Positions 9,491 through 18,107 of a stretch of DNA of 64,000 bases are shown piece by piece; within the stretch, counting starts at the first letter, position 1; the number at the start of each line of letters is the position of its first letter. The notes under the pieces were generated by a model. The model was not told the origin of the DNA. It saw only the letters and a program-made list of their open reading frames with translations, and did not search any database. Location of the stretch: contig CP070896.1 in NCBI GenBank assembly GCA_017084465.1, positions 2,593,001 to 2,657,000 of the forward strand, in the 5' to 3' direction. Made by a program: the position numbers and the translations under genes. The stretch is from Lacrimispora xylanisolvens (GTDB lineage: Bacteria > Bacillota > Clostridia > Lachnospirales > Lachnospiraceae).

Positions 9491-10407
9491 TTAATTACTG
9501 CCCTTAAAATCCCTATACTGTGCAATTACCTGATCCATTAATTTTTCTGCCTTTTTATAAATCCCTTCATCCATCTGGTTGAACGGAAAAATTGCCTGTG
9601 GAGAAATATCCACTCCTCTCTTAAACATTAACTTTTTAAACAGAAGCGAAAAATTGGAATCCATATCATAAAGAGGCATCAGCTGATGGATCAGATTCTC
9701 CAAACGGATTGTACGATCAAAATCATTTTCATTGGCAGCTGCTACCAAATCACTCCAAATTTCCGGAACTATATTAGATAAACCTCCAATACAGCCATTC
9801 CCTCCCGAAGATATGTTGTACAGAAATTGATCATCAAATCCGGAATAAGATAGAAAGGGGTGTCCCGTAGCTGCACGGCAGACCAGATTTGTGTGATTTG
9901 GCTCTGTTACAGAGTCTTTTAATCCAACTATATTCTTATTTTCCTCTAGTAGCCGTTTCATTGTTTCTGGGGCAATAGAATGCCCTGTTCTTGCAGGGAA
10001 ATTGTACACATATAAGTCACCACTTAAAGATTTAGCCAGTGTATCGTAAAACACAAATAGTTTTTCCTGATCAAGTCCATAGTAATATGGTCCTATAACC
10101 ATTGGAGGCCACATAACCCATTGAATATATATCATTGGAGAGTTCTACCGTCTCTTTAAAGTTAGTGCTTCCTGTACCTGCATATAATTCCACCCGTTGA
10201 TTGGTATATTCAGCATAGAACCGAAGGAATTCGTATTTTTCTTTTTTAGAAAGACCAGTGAATTCTCCTGTTGATCCAAGCACCAGAATTCCATCCACTC
10301 CTCCTTCCACTAAAAAATCTATCACTTTTTTTTTATTTGCTTCAAAATCCGGTTTTTTTCATTTTTATCAAAAAAACTGTTACTACCGGAGTAATTATCT
10401 TATACAT
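9491..10407 (-). CDS. DapA/NanA-family aldolase or lyase, probable 2-keto-3-deoxy sugar acid aldolase (frameshifted)
   Basis: Class I (Schiff-base) aldolase fold. ATG 10407 has AAAGGA upstream, 25 bases after the permease stop, and begins MYKIITPVVTV. Motifs: LVLGSTGEF, substrate Tyr in YNFPARTG, catalytic Lys in VGLKDS. Three breaks are visible: a T7 and an A7 run near 10369-10376 and 10352-10358 (read on the minus strand, five or eight expected) and one extra base near 10100. Corrected length is about 300, normal for the family. Genetic partners (IlvD/Edd dehydratase and GntP permease) favour cleavage of a 2-keto-3-deoxy-aldonate over lysine biosynthesis. N-acetylneuraminate lyase is less likely because no sialic-acid genes are near. 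Confidence 0.8.
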
Positions 10408-10431
10408 ATTTTGTTATCCTTTCTCACTGAT

Positions 10432-11694
10432 TTATCCGGCAATTCTCAACACGCCATAAACCAAAACTGCCAATACCACCATAGCCAATCCATTCAGGGA
10501 TTCATATACAATTAATTTAAGCCTCTCTCTGATATCCATATTCAGTGCACCTGCACTTACATGGAAAAAAACGAACCATGTGGTAATCCATCAAAAAAAC
10601 AAAACTTCCTGTATGCGTCATGACTGCCGCTGCTATTGCAGAAATTCCGCTTAGCATGACCGTCGGACCGAATATCTGACTTGCAAGAGTTGTCCCTGCA
10701 GTAGAAGAAGCAGTAGCAGCACCCATCAAAGTGCCTGATATGGGGCCAGCAGAAAACCAGGAAGCCCTGCGTATTCAATTCCCTGTATAATAACATCTTT
10801 TAAGTTCGAATTAGATATAATGCCCGCAAGGGTTCCTGTTCCTATTAACAGCATGGCAACCCCGCTCATTTTTTTTAGTCCGGAGGTGAAATAAAAGCAG
10901 ATATGGTTCCCTTTCCTCATGGCTAGTACACCTGATATCCCCCCTGCCGGTAAAGCAATTAACGGGTCAACCGTTATTCCACATAACGGTCTTAACAGCA
11001 ATAATATAATGGTAACCAAAGGTCCTGTCACGGCCCCTGCCAGGCTTGGCAGTTCACTTTCTGAAACACCCTCTTCCACTTCATCAAAATCTGAACCCTT
11101 ATGTATTAAAGCCCGTGAAAGAAGTGTTGTGGTAATAAGAGCCGCAACAGCCGGTACAATACCAGCCATCATTGTAGAGGTCAAAGGAATATGAAAGGCT
11201 TCAGATGCCGCAATTGCATTGGGATTTGGGCTCATTACGTTTCCCGCTTTTACGCCTCCGATAAGTGCCATTAAAACTCCAAGTTTTTTAAAGCCAGATC
11301 GTCTTGCAAGCTGTATGGCAATTGGAGCCACTGTTATTACTGCGACATCCCCGAAAACGCCAACTGCCGTCAAACACCATGTAGCAAGCATAATGGCAAT
11401 CAGGGAACGCCTGCTCCCCATCTTCCTTATGATGGCTTCTGCTATGCGCGCAGCCGCGCCGCTTTCAATCAGTACTCCCGCTAAAATACCAGCAGTTACA
11501 ATCCTGACAATGGCAGAAACAATTCCCTGAACGCCTGTGATCATACAGCTGACAGTTCCGGCTAAACCCGCTCCGCCTAAAAGTCCTCCAAATATGGCGC
11601 CAAAAATCATTGCATAAGTAGGTTCAACTTTTTTCAATATCAGAATAATTGCAATTACAAGAGCAATAATTGCACCAAATGCAGATATATTCAT
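10432..11694 (-). CDS. GntP-family sugar acid permease (frameshifted)
   Basis: Proton-coupled permease of the gluconate transporter family, about 420 residues when corrected and with many hydrophobic helices. The start MNISAFGAIIALVIAIILIL follows the dehydratase gene by 12 bases. Conserved patches include GVKAGNVMSPNPNAIAASEA and, after the first break, ATASSTAGTTLASQIFGP. Breaks: a missing C near 10742, then two A7 runs on the plus strand at 10593-10599 and 10565-10571 (five or eight expected). With both corrected, the frame continues through LPHGSFF and NMDIRERLKLIVYESLNGL to a TAA at 10432-10434. It presumably imports the acid used by the operon. Gluconate is the classical substrate, but specificity is not predictable here. 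Confidence 0.8.
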
Positions 11695-11706
11695 TTTAGA
11701 GCCTCC

Positions 11707-13389
11707 TTACAGTTTGTCATACTGCATGATAGCACCTTCAGAACCAGAAGCAGCTATCTTACAATATAGTCCCAGATAACCGCGTTTAAACTTGGGTTCC
11801 GGACGTTTCCACTCTTTTAATCGGTTTTTAATTTCTTCGTCACTAACCAGTAAATTGATACTCCTCTTTTCAACATCGATTTCGATTTTATCACCATTTT
11901 TAACTATTGCAATTGCCCCACCCTCTGCGGCCTCTGGAGATATGTGTCCAACGAAGCAGCCGTTATTGGTTCCGCTAAAGCGACCGTCTGTTATCAATGC
12001 GGTTGTTTTAGATAAACCACGTCCATATAAATACTTCATGGCCTTATACATTTCACGCATACCCGGTCCACCTTTCGGCCCTTCGTATCGTATTACAACT
12101 ACGTGTCCATCCCGGATTGTTCCTTTTAGGATGGCTTCTTCTGCCTCTTCTTCTGAATCAAAGCAAATGGCTTCCCCAATGAAATGGTGAAGACTTTCAT
12201 CAAATGCCCCCGGCTTTGTAATGCCCGAATCGGGAGCCAGGTTTCCTCTAAGTACAGCCACTCCCCCTTGATATCCGAAGGGATCAGCCATTGTTTTTAT
12301 TATTTTACTGTCCTGCGGATACTGGTAAATATGATTTTTTATATTTTCTAATACTGTATTGGCAGTCACGGTCATCTCTTCTGTAGATATAATGGGCTGC
12401 ATCTCATCAAGTAACCTGGATACACCGCCAGCCCGGTAAAAGTCAACCATATTATATTCAGAAGCCGGATTAATTTTTGCCAATTGGGGAGTCTCTCTTG
12501 AAAGCTGATCAAATTCTTCCAGAACATTCATCTCTAACTCTGCTTCATAAGCAATAGCAGTCAGGTGCATGACAGCATTTGTGCTTCCACTCATGGCAAG
12601 ACATATCTTTATGGCGTTTCTCACGCTTTCTTTTGTAATAATCTGACGCGCTGTGATATTCTTTTCTACTAATTCCACAATTTTAATTCCGGTATCTTCT
12701 GCTATAGCAAGCCGTGCTGCACTTGCAGCCGGTATAATACCTCCATCTGGCAACGTCATTCCAAGTGCTTCTGACAGAGAACACATGGTATTTGCGGTAC
12801 CAAGGTAAGCACAGGAACCACACGTCGGACAGGCCAGATTCTCCAATGACGTATATTCCTTCTCCGTTATCTTATTAGCGGAGAGCATGCCATAAGCCTC
12901 TGTGCTTGAAGTCTGATCAGATTTCCGGCCATCAAATTCAATTCCTCCCTCCATCGGACCACCGGGAAGTAAAATACAGGGAATATCAAGCCTTGCAGCT
13001 GCCATTAACATTCCAGGAACAATCTTGTCACAGGAACCAAGCAGTACAATTCCATCAAATAAATTAATCTGCGCCATAGATTCAATGGAATTTGCTATAA
13101 TTTCTCTTGATGGAAGAATATAGTGCATACCATCATGGCCTTGTCCCATTCCATCGCATCCGCCAATCACACCAAACTCCACGGGCGTTCCGCCAGCACG
13201 GTAAATTCCATCCTTAACACGCTGTGCTACCTGACGTAAGTTAAAATGACCCGGCACACATTCGCTCCAGGCATTGGCAATGCCAATCATGGGACGTTTT
13301 AAATCTTCAGTTGTAAAGCCCATTGATTTGTAGGTAGCTCTGTAATACTGATTTTGAAGACCATTTAATATCTTCCCGCTTCTTTCCAT
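11707..13389 (-). CDS. IlvD/Edd-family dehydratase (dihydroxy-acid or aldonate dehydratase)
   Basis: Iron-sulfur dehydratase of about 560 residues, intact. I chose ATG 13389 because AAGGAG lies at 13399-13404 (minus strand); an upstream in-frame ATG at 13416 has a poor site. Cluster and metal motifs are clear: GSCDKIVPG, CPTCGSCAYLGTANTM, and the catalytic Ser in DGRFSGTNNGC. Family members either make branched-chain keto acids (IlvD) or dehydrate aldonic acids. Here the gene heads an operon with a GntP permease and a DapA-family aldolase, and no ilv or leu genes are near. I therefore infer aldonate dehydration to a 2-keto-3-deoxy acid. The divergent IclR regulator and the palindrome upstream support catabolic control. 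Confidence 0.82.
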   Translation of the reverse strand: MERSGKILNGLQNQYYRATYKSMGFTTEDLKRPMIGIANAWSECVPGHFNLRQVAQRVKDGIYRAGGTPVEFGVIGGCDGMGQGHDGMHYILPSREIIANSIESMAQINLFDGIVLLGSCDKIVPGMLMAAARLDIPCILLPGGPMEGGIEFDGRKSDQTSSTEAYGMLSANKITEKEYTSLENLACPTCGSCAYLGTANTMCSLSEALGMTLPDGGIIPAASAARLAIAEDTGIKIVELVEKNITARQIITKESVRNAIKICLAMSGSTNAVMHLTAIAYEAELEMNVLEEFDQLSRETPQLAKINPASEYNMVDFYRAGGVSRLLDEMQPIISTEEMTVTANTVLENIKNHIYQYPQDSKIIKTMADPFGYQGGVAVLRGNLAPDSGITKPGAFDESLHHFIGEAICFDSEEEAEEAILKGTIRDGHVVVIRYEGPKGGPGMREMYKAMKYLYGRGLSKTTALITDGRFSGTNNGCFVGHISPEAAEGGAIAIVKNGDKIEIDVEKRSINLLVSDEEIKNRLKEWKRPEPKFKRGYLGLYCKIAASGSEGAIMQYDKL

Positions 13390-13507
13390 AATATCCTTCT
13401 CCTTTTTTACGTTCATTCATTCTCTTTTCTGGCAGTTTCACTCACTGTCGAAAATCTTTCAATAGAAATAAAAGCTTTTATATTCTATCCCCTTTCTTTC
13501 TGAGGAT

Positions 13508-13544
13508 GGTACTTATATACGTACTCAGTACGAATATAAGTACC
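13508..13544. promoter_or_regulatory. 37-bp near-perfect palindrome, candidate IclR-type operator
   Basis: In the 338-base gap between the divergent dehydratase and IclR genes, GGTACTTATAT (13508-13518) pairs with ATATAAGTACC (13534-13544), and CGTACT (13520-13525) pairs with AGTACG (13527-13532). Only three positions, including the centre, break symmetry. GTACT/AGTAC occurs four times. The rest of the gap is AT-rich with a TATAAT at 13690-13695 and a 12-bp palindrome ATAGAATTCTAT at 13666-13677 before the iclR start. Confidence 0.65.
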
Positions 13545-13727
13545 ACAAACTAAACATTAGCACTATACTGCAATAATGTCAATGAAGATAAGAAAAAGGA
13601 TTTTTTTTCGTCTCAATTTACATATTTCACTAATGCTTTTTATGCAGGATTAACAAATGAATCATATAGAATTCTATCTTACTCTTTGTTATAATAGAAA
13701 TAAATATAAATGAATGAGGTGTCACAT

Positions 13728-14507
13728 ATGCCTTCAAATGAACATCGGCCAACCGAGCGGGTTCTGGATATACTTGAGTTACTGTCAACAAATGGAAATG
13801 GTATGACTTTAACCGAGTTATCAAAATCCTTAAATGCGCCAAAAAGCAGCATTATGCCATTAGTACATACAATGACTACAAGAAAGTTTATCTATATGAA
13901 TCCTGAAAGCTTCAAATATTTTATAGGGATTGCAGCCTTTTCTGTAGGTTCTTCCTATACGAACCACATTGATGCGCTTGAATTTATTAAGGCGGAAATG
14001 AGACATATTGTCTTAGAAAGTAATGAAACGTGCCAATTAGGTGTCCAGAGCCGAAGCAATCTGCTCTACATCGCTAAAGAGGATTCTGCCCAGCCTATAC
14101 GGCTGGTCTCTTATGTAGGTAAGCAGCTGCCGCTCTATTGTACTGCAATCGGACGAGCAATTTTAGCAGACATGGAACCAGACGAAATCTATGCATTATA
14201 TCCAGATGGCCTGACGGAATTTACGCCTCATACAATTACCCAGTGGCCCCTTTTATTTGCAGAACTGGAAGAAACCAAAAAACGTGGTTTTGCCCTTGAA
14301 CACGAAGAATCCACCCCTGACGTTCATTGTGTCGGAGTTTCCCTGAAAAACAAAGGAAGGATATTTGCTGCTCTCAGTGTATCTATCCCATCTTATCGTT
14401 TTTCCGAAGATAAACTGAATTTTGTCATTGAACTGTTAAAAGAATCCAAAGCAGCTCTGGAAACCTCCTTTTCAAGTGACCTGATTGATTTAAGCAGTCT
14501 TTCCTGA
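13728..14507 (+). CDS. IclR-family transcriptional regulator
   Basis: A 259-residue regulator. ATG 13728 is preferred over an in-frame ATG at 13710 because GAGGTG at 13714-13719 is its ribosome site. The N-terminal winged helix (ERVLDILELLSTNGNGMTLT, then LSKSLNAPKSSI) is followed by the IclR effector-binding domain with the typical LPLYCTAIGRAILADM stretch and a C-terminal GVSLKNKGRIFAALSVSIP. It is divergent from the dehydratase-permease-aldolase operon and most likely controls it in response to the acid or its keto-deoxy product. A TATAAT at 13690-13695 probably serves as its -10 element. Activator or repressor role cannot be decided from sequence. Confidence 0.88.
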   Translation: MPSNEHRPTERVLDILELLSTNGNGMTLTELSKSLNAPKSSIMPLVHTMTTRKFIYMNPESFKYFIGIAAFSVGSSYTNHIDALEFIKAEMRHIVLESNETCQLGVQSRSNLLYIAKEDSAQPIRLVSYVGKQLPLYCTAIGRAILADMEPDEIYALYPDGLTEFTPHTITQWPLLFAELEETKKRGFALEHEESTPDVHCVGVSLKNKGRIFAALSVSIPSYRFSEDKLNFVIELLKESKAALETSFSSDLIDLSSLS

Positions 14508-14601
14508 CAGTTTTTGAATATAAAAAAAGAAGTGGCGCCATGCGTCTCTCCTTTTTTTGTGAAAGTCTCTTTAACTACTCTGTATCATTGTTTGATTCAA
14601 T

Positions 14602-14639
14602 AAAAAAGCTGTTGTACCCAAAAGTACAACAGCTTTTTT
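14602..14639. terminator. Bidirectional terminator
   Basis: AAAAAAGCTGTTGTAC and its perfect complement GTACAACAGCTTTTTT flank a six-base loop. It can stop iclR transcripts from the left and the tRNA-Leu transcript from the right. Confidence 0.9.
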
Positions 14640-14642
14640 CTA

Positions 14643-14728
14643 TGCCGGCGACCGGAATCGAACCGGTACGGGCGATTAGGCCCGCAGGATTTTAAGTCCT
14701 GTGCGTCTGCCAGTTCCGCCACGCCGGC
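14643..14728 (-). tRNA. tRNA-Leu (anticodon UAA)
   Basis: An 86-base cloverleaf on the minus strand. The acceptor arm GCCGGCG pairs with CGCCGGC, followed by discriminator A; CCA is not encoded. The anticodon stem CAGGA/TCCTG encloses loop CTTAAAA, giving anticodon TAA. A long variable arm, as in class II tRNAs, and a T arm with GGTTCGATTCC are present. The terminator at 14602-14639 follows its 3' end. Confidence 0.95.
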
Positions 14729-14920
14729 AACAACTGAATACAATGCTTGCGCACTGCACAACATAAAGATTATACAAAATCATATCCTGCTTGTCAACTA
14801 TTTTCGATTTTATTTCATCCTGAAAAAGGAAATAAAAAGAATAGTTTTATCAATAATAGTAATTGTTTTTATTTTAACGATATGATATAATAAAAAAAAA
14901 TCCACTAAGGAGGGTATTTT

Positions 14921-16255
14921 ATGGAGCGCATCGTAGTAATCGGAGCAAACCATGCAGGAACTGCTGCAATTAACACTATTTTAGATAATTATAAAGATAA
15001 AGAAGTAACAATATTTGATTCCAATAACAATATCAGTTTTTTAGGCTGCGGTATGGCTTTATGGATCGGAAACCAGATCACATCACCAGATGGGCTGTTT
15101 TATTGCAGCAAAGAGATTTTTGAACAGAAAGGTGCAAAAGTTTATTTAGAGACCATCGTTTATCATGTTGATTTTGAAAAGAAGGTGGTATTCGCAACAG
15201 GAAAAGACGGACAGAGTTATCAGCAGCCTTATGACAAACTGATTATTGCTTCCGGATCACTTCCTATCTCTCCAAACATTGAGGGTACAGATCTTGCCAA
15301 TGTTCAGTTCGTTAAATTATATCAGAACGCCAAGGAAGTGATTGAGAAGCTTCACGAATCCATGATACGCAATGTTGTGGTAGTGGGTGCCGGATACATC
15401 GGCGTGGAACTGGCGGAAGCATTTAACCGGATTGGCAAGAAGGTCACTTTAATTGACAACATGAGCACCTGTCTGTCTGGTTATTACGACCGTGAATTTA
15501 CGGATATTATGTCCAAAAATCTGGAGAGCCACGGAATTAAACTTGCCTATGAAGAAACTGTAACCAGCCTGAAAGGCAACGGTAAGGTAGAAAAGGTTGT
15601 AACAGATAAAAATGAATATGCAGCGGATATGGTAGTCCTGGGAATTGGCTTTAAGCCTAACAGCCAGCTGGGCAAAGATAATCTTAAACTGTTTAAGAAT
15701 GGTGCCTATCTGGTTGACAGACATCAGCAGACAAGTATTCCTGATGTTTATGCCATCGGAGACTGTGCTACTGTATTCGATAATTCCATTCAGGCTACCA
15801 ACTATATTGCGCTTGCTACCAATGCGGTTCGCTCCGGTATCGTGGCAGCTCATAATGCCTGCGGCACTCCTCTTGAATCCATCGGTGTTCAGGGTTCCAA
15901 TGGTATCTGCATCTGGAATCTGAAGATGGTATCTACCGGAATTTCATTGGAAAAGGCTAAAAAGCTGGGTTATGATGCGGCTGCAGCTGATTATGAAGAT
16001 ACACAGAAGCCTGCGTTTATACAGCATGATAATTATAAAGTCAAAATCCGGATTGTATATGATAAAAAGACAAGGATTGTCTTAGGTGCTCAGATGTGTT
16101 CCGAATACGATATCTCCATGGCAATTCACATGTTCTCACTTGCCATTCAGGAGCAGGTAACCATCGACCGGTTAAAGCTGACAGATATCTTTTTCCTGCC
16201 ACATTTTAATAAGCCATATAATTACTTTACCATGGCAGCGCTTCAGGCAGAATAA
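14921..16255 (+). CDS. nox: NADH oxidase, water-forming type (CoA-disulfide reductase family)
   Basis: An intact 444-residue flavoprotein that reduces oxygen to water with NADH, protecting an anaerobe and recycling NAD. AAGGAGGG precedes ATG 14921. The FAD-binding Rossmann motif [13 protein letters not shown] is at the N-terminus. The redox-active Cys is in [12 protein letters not shown] at about residue 44, as in Streptococcus and Clostridium Nox. A second [13 protein letters not shown] motif binds NADH, and VYAIGDCA closes the FAD site. The C-terminal dimerisation domain is complete. It stands alone between two tRNA genes with a terminator after it. The related CoA-disulfide reductase shares the Cys, so the exact activity needs care. 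Confidence 0.85.
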   Translation: MERIVVIGANHAGTAAINTILDNYKDKEVTIFDSNNNISFLGCGMALWIGNQITSPDGLFYCSKEIFEQKGAKVYLETIVYHVDFEKKVVFATGKDGQSYQQPYDKLIIASGSLPISPNIEGTDLANVQFVKLYQNAKEVIEKLHESMIRNVVVVGAGYIGVELAEAFNRIGKKVTLIDNMSTCLSGYYDREFTDIMSKNLESHGIKLAYEETVTSLKGNGKVEKVVTDKNEYAADMVVLGIGFKPNSQLGKDNLKLFKNGAYLVDRHQQTSIPDVYAIGDCATVFDNSIQATNYIALATNAVRSGIVAAHNACGTPLESIGVQGSNGICIWNLKMVSTGISLEKAKKLGYDAAAADYEDTQKPAFIQHDNYKVKIRIVYDKKTRIVLGAQMCSEYDISMAIHMFSLAIQEQVTIDRLKLTDIFFLPHFNKPYNYFTMAALQAE

Positions 16256-16266
16256 TCTAAGAATAT

Positions 16267-16305
16267 AAAAAAGACGGTGTGTCCACTGGAACACGCCGTC
16301 TTTTT
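16267..16305. terminator. Bidirectional terminator
   Basis: AAAAAGACGG(TGTGT) pairs with (ACACG)CCGTCTTTTT across a nine-base loop. It ends nox and, read the other way, the tRNA-Tyr transcript. Confidence 0.88.
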
Positions 16306-16322
16306 AAATCGCTCTTTTTTAA

Positions 16323-16404
16323 TGGGCGGAGAAGGATTCGAACCTTCGAAATCGTCGATAACAGATTTACAGTCTGCCCCCTTTGGCCACTCGGGAATCC
16401 GCCC
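16323..16404 (-). tRNA. tRNA-Tyr (anticodon GUA)
   Basis: An 82-base cloverleaf on the minus strand. The acceptor stem is GGGCGGA/TCCGCCC, the anticodon loop CTGTAAA gives GTA, a long variable arm is present, and the T loop is GGTTCGAATCC. CCA is not encoded. Confidence 0.95.
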
Positions 16405-16456
16405 ATGCTTTATCATCAAGCGAGTGTTATTTTAACATAGACAAGTCAAAAAATCA

Positions 16457-16484
16457 AGGTATTTTTTAAAAAATTCTAATAAAA
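16457..16484 (+). repeat. 28-bp target-site duplication, left copy
   Basis: This 28-base sequence (begins AGGTATTTTTTAAAAAATTC) is repeated exactly at 18071-18098, at the other side of the transposase region. IS1202-type elements are known for unusually long target duplications of about this size. Confidence 0.85.
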
Positions 16485-16609
16485 TATGATTGGTTTATGA
16501 TAATGTCCTATTGAATGGGATATGATTATGTCCCACAATTATCATGTGTTATAATAGTGCCTTACTATTTTATCAGGAGGACACTATTATCAGAAGGGTG
16601 ATTTTATCA

Positions 16610-18001
16610 TTGAACGAACAGAAAAAATATCAGATTATCAAAAAGTTGGTAGAAACCAACGGTAACAAGAACAGAGCGGCTATACAGCTTGGCTGCTCCA
16701 GGAGACATATTAATCGTTTGATTTGTGGTTATAACTCTCATGGGAAAGAGTTTTTTCGTCATGGAAACAACGGACGCAGGCCTGCACATTCATTATCCGA
16801 TACTCAAAAGCTCTTAATTGTTGACCTTTACTCCAATAAGTATTTCGATTCTAACTTTACTCATTTTTGTGAATTGCTTGCTGTACAAGAAGGGATTAAT
16901 GTTTCTCCCAGCACCGTCAGAAAGCTTCTCCGAAAGGAATGTATCCTTTCTCCAAAGGCACACAAGGCTACGAAACGGACCGTTAAAAAAGAACTCAAAT
17001 ACTTGATGGATCAAACCCCATCGAAGAAAAAAAATAGCTCTTCATACTTCCATACTGAATCTCGACGAAGCACACCCCAGACGTCCCCGCTGTGCATATG
17101 CAGGTGAGATGCTACAAATGGATGCCTCCCCCCACAATTGGTTCGCCGATATCACCTCACACCTTCACATCGCTGTTGATGACTGCACGGGAATGATTAC
17201 AGGAGCCTGGTTTGATCAACAGGAGACTCTTTCCGGTTACTATCATGTTTTTCAACAGACATTGACAGGTTATGGGATTCCGGCCATGTTTTTCACTGAC
17301 AACCGTACTGTGTTTGAATACAAAAGAAATGAAGAGGTGAACCTTGAACATAATACACTCACTCAGTTTGGCTATGCCTGCAGGCAATTCGGAGTGGAAA
17401 TCAGAACTTCCAGCGTTGCACAAGCGAAAGGGCGGGTTGAACGGATGTTTAACACCCTTCAATCCCGCCTTCCGGTAGAACTACGGCTCTCGAATGTTAC
17501 CAGCATTCAGGAAGCCAACGAATTTCTTATATCATACATACAGAAATTCAATCAAATCTTTTCTCTACCTTTTAATCATAACAAATCTGTATACGAAAAG
17601 CAACCAACTAATAACGAAATCAACCTTACACTGGCTGTAATACGGAAGAGAGTTATTGATCATGGTCATTGTTTTAAATATAAGAACCAGTATTATATAC
17701 CTGTTAACAGTGCAGGACGGCAAATATATCATAGGCCTAAAACAGAGGGCACTGTGATCGAAGCTTTTGATGGGAATCTTTACTGCTGCATTAACGATGT
17801 GATATATGGACTAGATATCATACCAAAGCATGCAGTGGTTTCTAAAGTATTTGATAACATCAAGGCAGAGGAAAACCACGAAAGGTCTATATCCCCAACA
17901 GGAAGCACCCGTGGCGTTCTCAGGAGTTTTACCTCTATCTTCGAGAAGAGGAAAGTAAATGGAAAAAATTCGTATCACAACAAAGTAAAAGTATTTGTTA
18001 A
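16610..18001 (+). pseudogene. IS1202-like DDE transposase, two frameshifts
   Basis: The likely start is TTG 16610 with AAGGGTG upstream. The N-terminus is a helix-turn-helix (GNKNRAAIQLGCSRRHINRL). After the A8 run at 17027-17034, where seven A would keep frame, the catalytic domain continues with the first Asp in LQMDASPHNWF, the second in FFTDNR, and the Glu in AKGRVERMFNTLQ. A second break near 17908 needs one added base. With it, the C-terminus becomes WRSQEFYLYLREEE and ends at TAA 17999-18001, just before a hairpin. Without it, the frame runs on past the element end to 18083. Corrected length is about 463 residues. The needed shift is +1, not the usual programmed -1 shift. Confidence 0.8.
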
Positions 18002-18004
18002 TAA

Positions 18005-18025
18005 ACCAAAGCACCGGAAAACCGG
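18005..18025 (+). terminator. Hairpin after the transposase gene
   Basis: AAGCACCGG and CCGGTGCT form a short GC-rich stem with an AAAA loop followed by AT-rich sequence. It follows the corrected transposase stop. Confidence 0.5.
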
Positions 18026-18070
18026 TGCTAATAATTTTAAATTTACGGGACATTTTCAAAAACGCTTGAC

Positions 18071-18098
18071 AGGTATTTTTTAAAAAATTCTAATAAAA
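18071..18098 (+). repeat. 28-bp target-site duplication, right copy
   Basis: An exact copy of 16457-16484, marking the right border of the IS1202-like element. Confidence 0.85.
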
Positions 18099-18107
18099 AT
18101 GTACAAC

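Larger units (their letters stand above)
16485..18070 (+). mobile_element. IS1202-like insertion sequence (ISNCY group), about 1.59 kb
   Basis: The element lies between two exact 28-bp direct repeats. Its ends are imperfect inverted repeats: aligning ATGTCC on the left (16504-16509) with the complement of GGACAT near the right end (18049-18054) gives about 15 of 21 matches. It encodes one DDE transposase, now broken. It sits between tRNA-Tyr and the GH13 gene and interrupts no coding sequence. Precise tips could differ by one or two bases. Confidence 0.8.

Noticed and set aside
13390..13416. Upstream ATG (13416) as start of the dehydratase
   Set aside because: The AAGGAG at 13399-13404 serves ATG 13389; the extra nine residues are Lys/Glu-rich and not part of the family.
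14858..14880. PerR box before nox
   Set aside because: Only the first half-site (AGTAAT) matches; the second half (GTTTTTA) is weak, so I do not list it as a site.
14643..16404. Integrated island between the two tRNA genes
   Set aside because: There is no integrase, no repeat of a tRNA 3' end, and the gene between them is a housekeeping-type NADH oxidase with its own terminator.
17027..17034. Programmed frameshifting on A8 in the IS1202-like transposase
   Set aside because: The downstream catalytic frame requires a +1 (or -2) shift, whereas A-run slippage in insertion sequences is normally -1, which here leads to a TAG. A second break near 17908 also needs correction, so simple indels are more likely.
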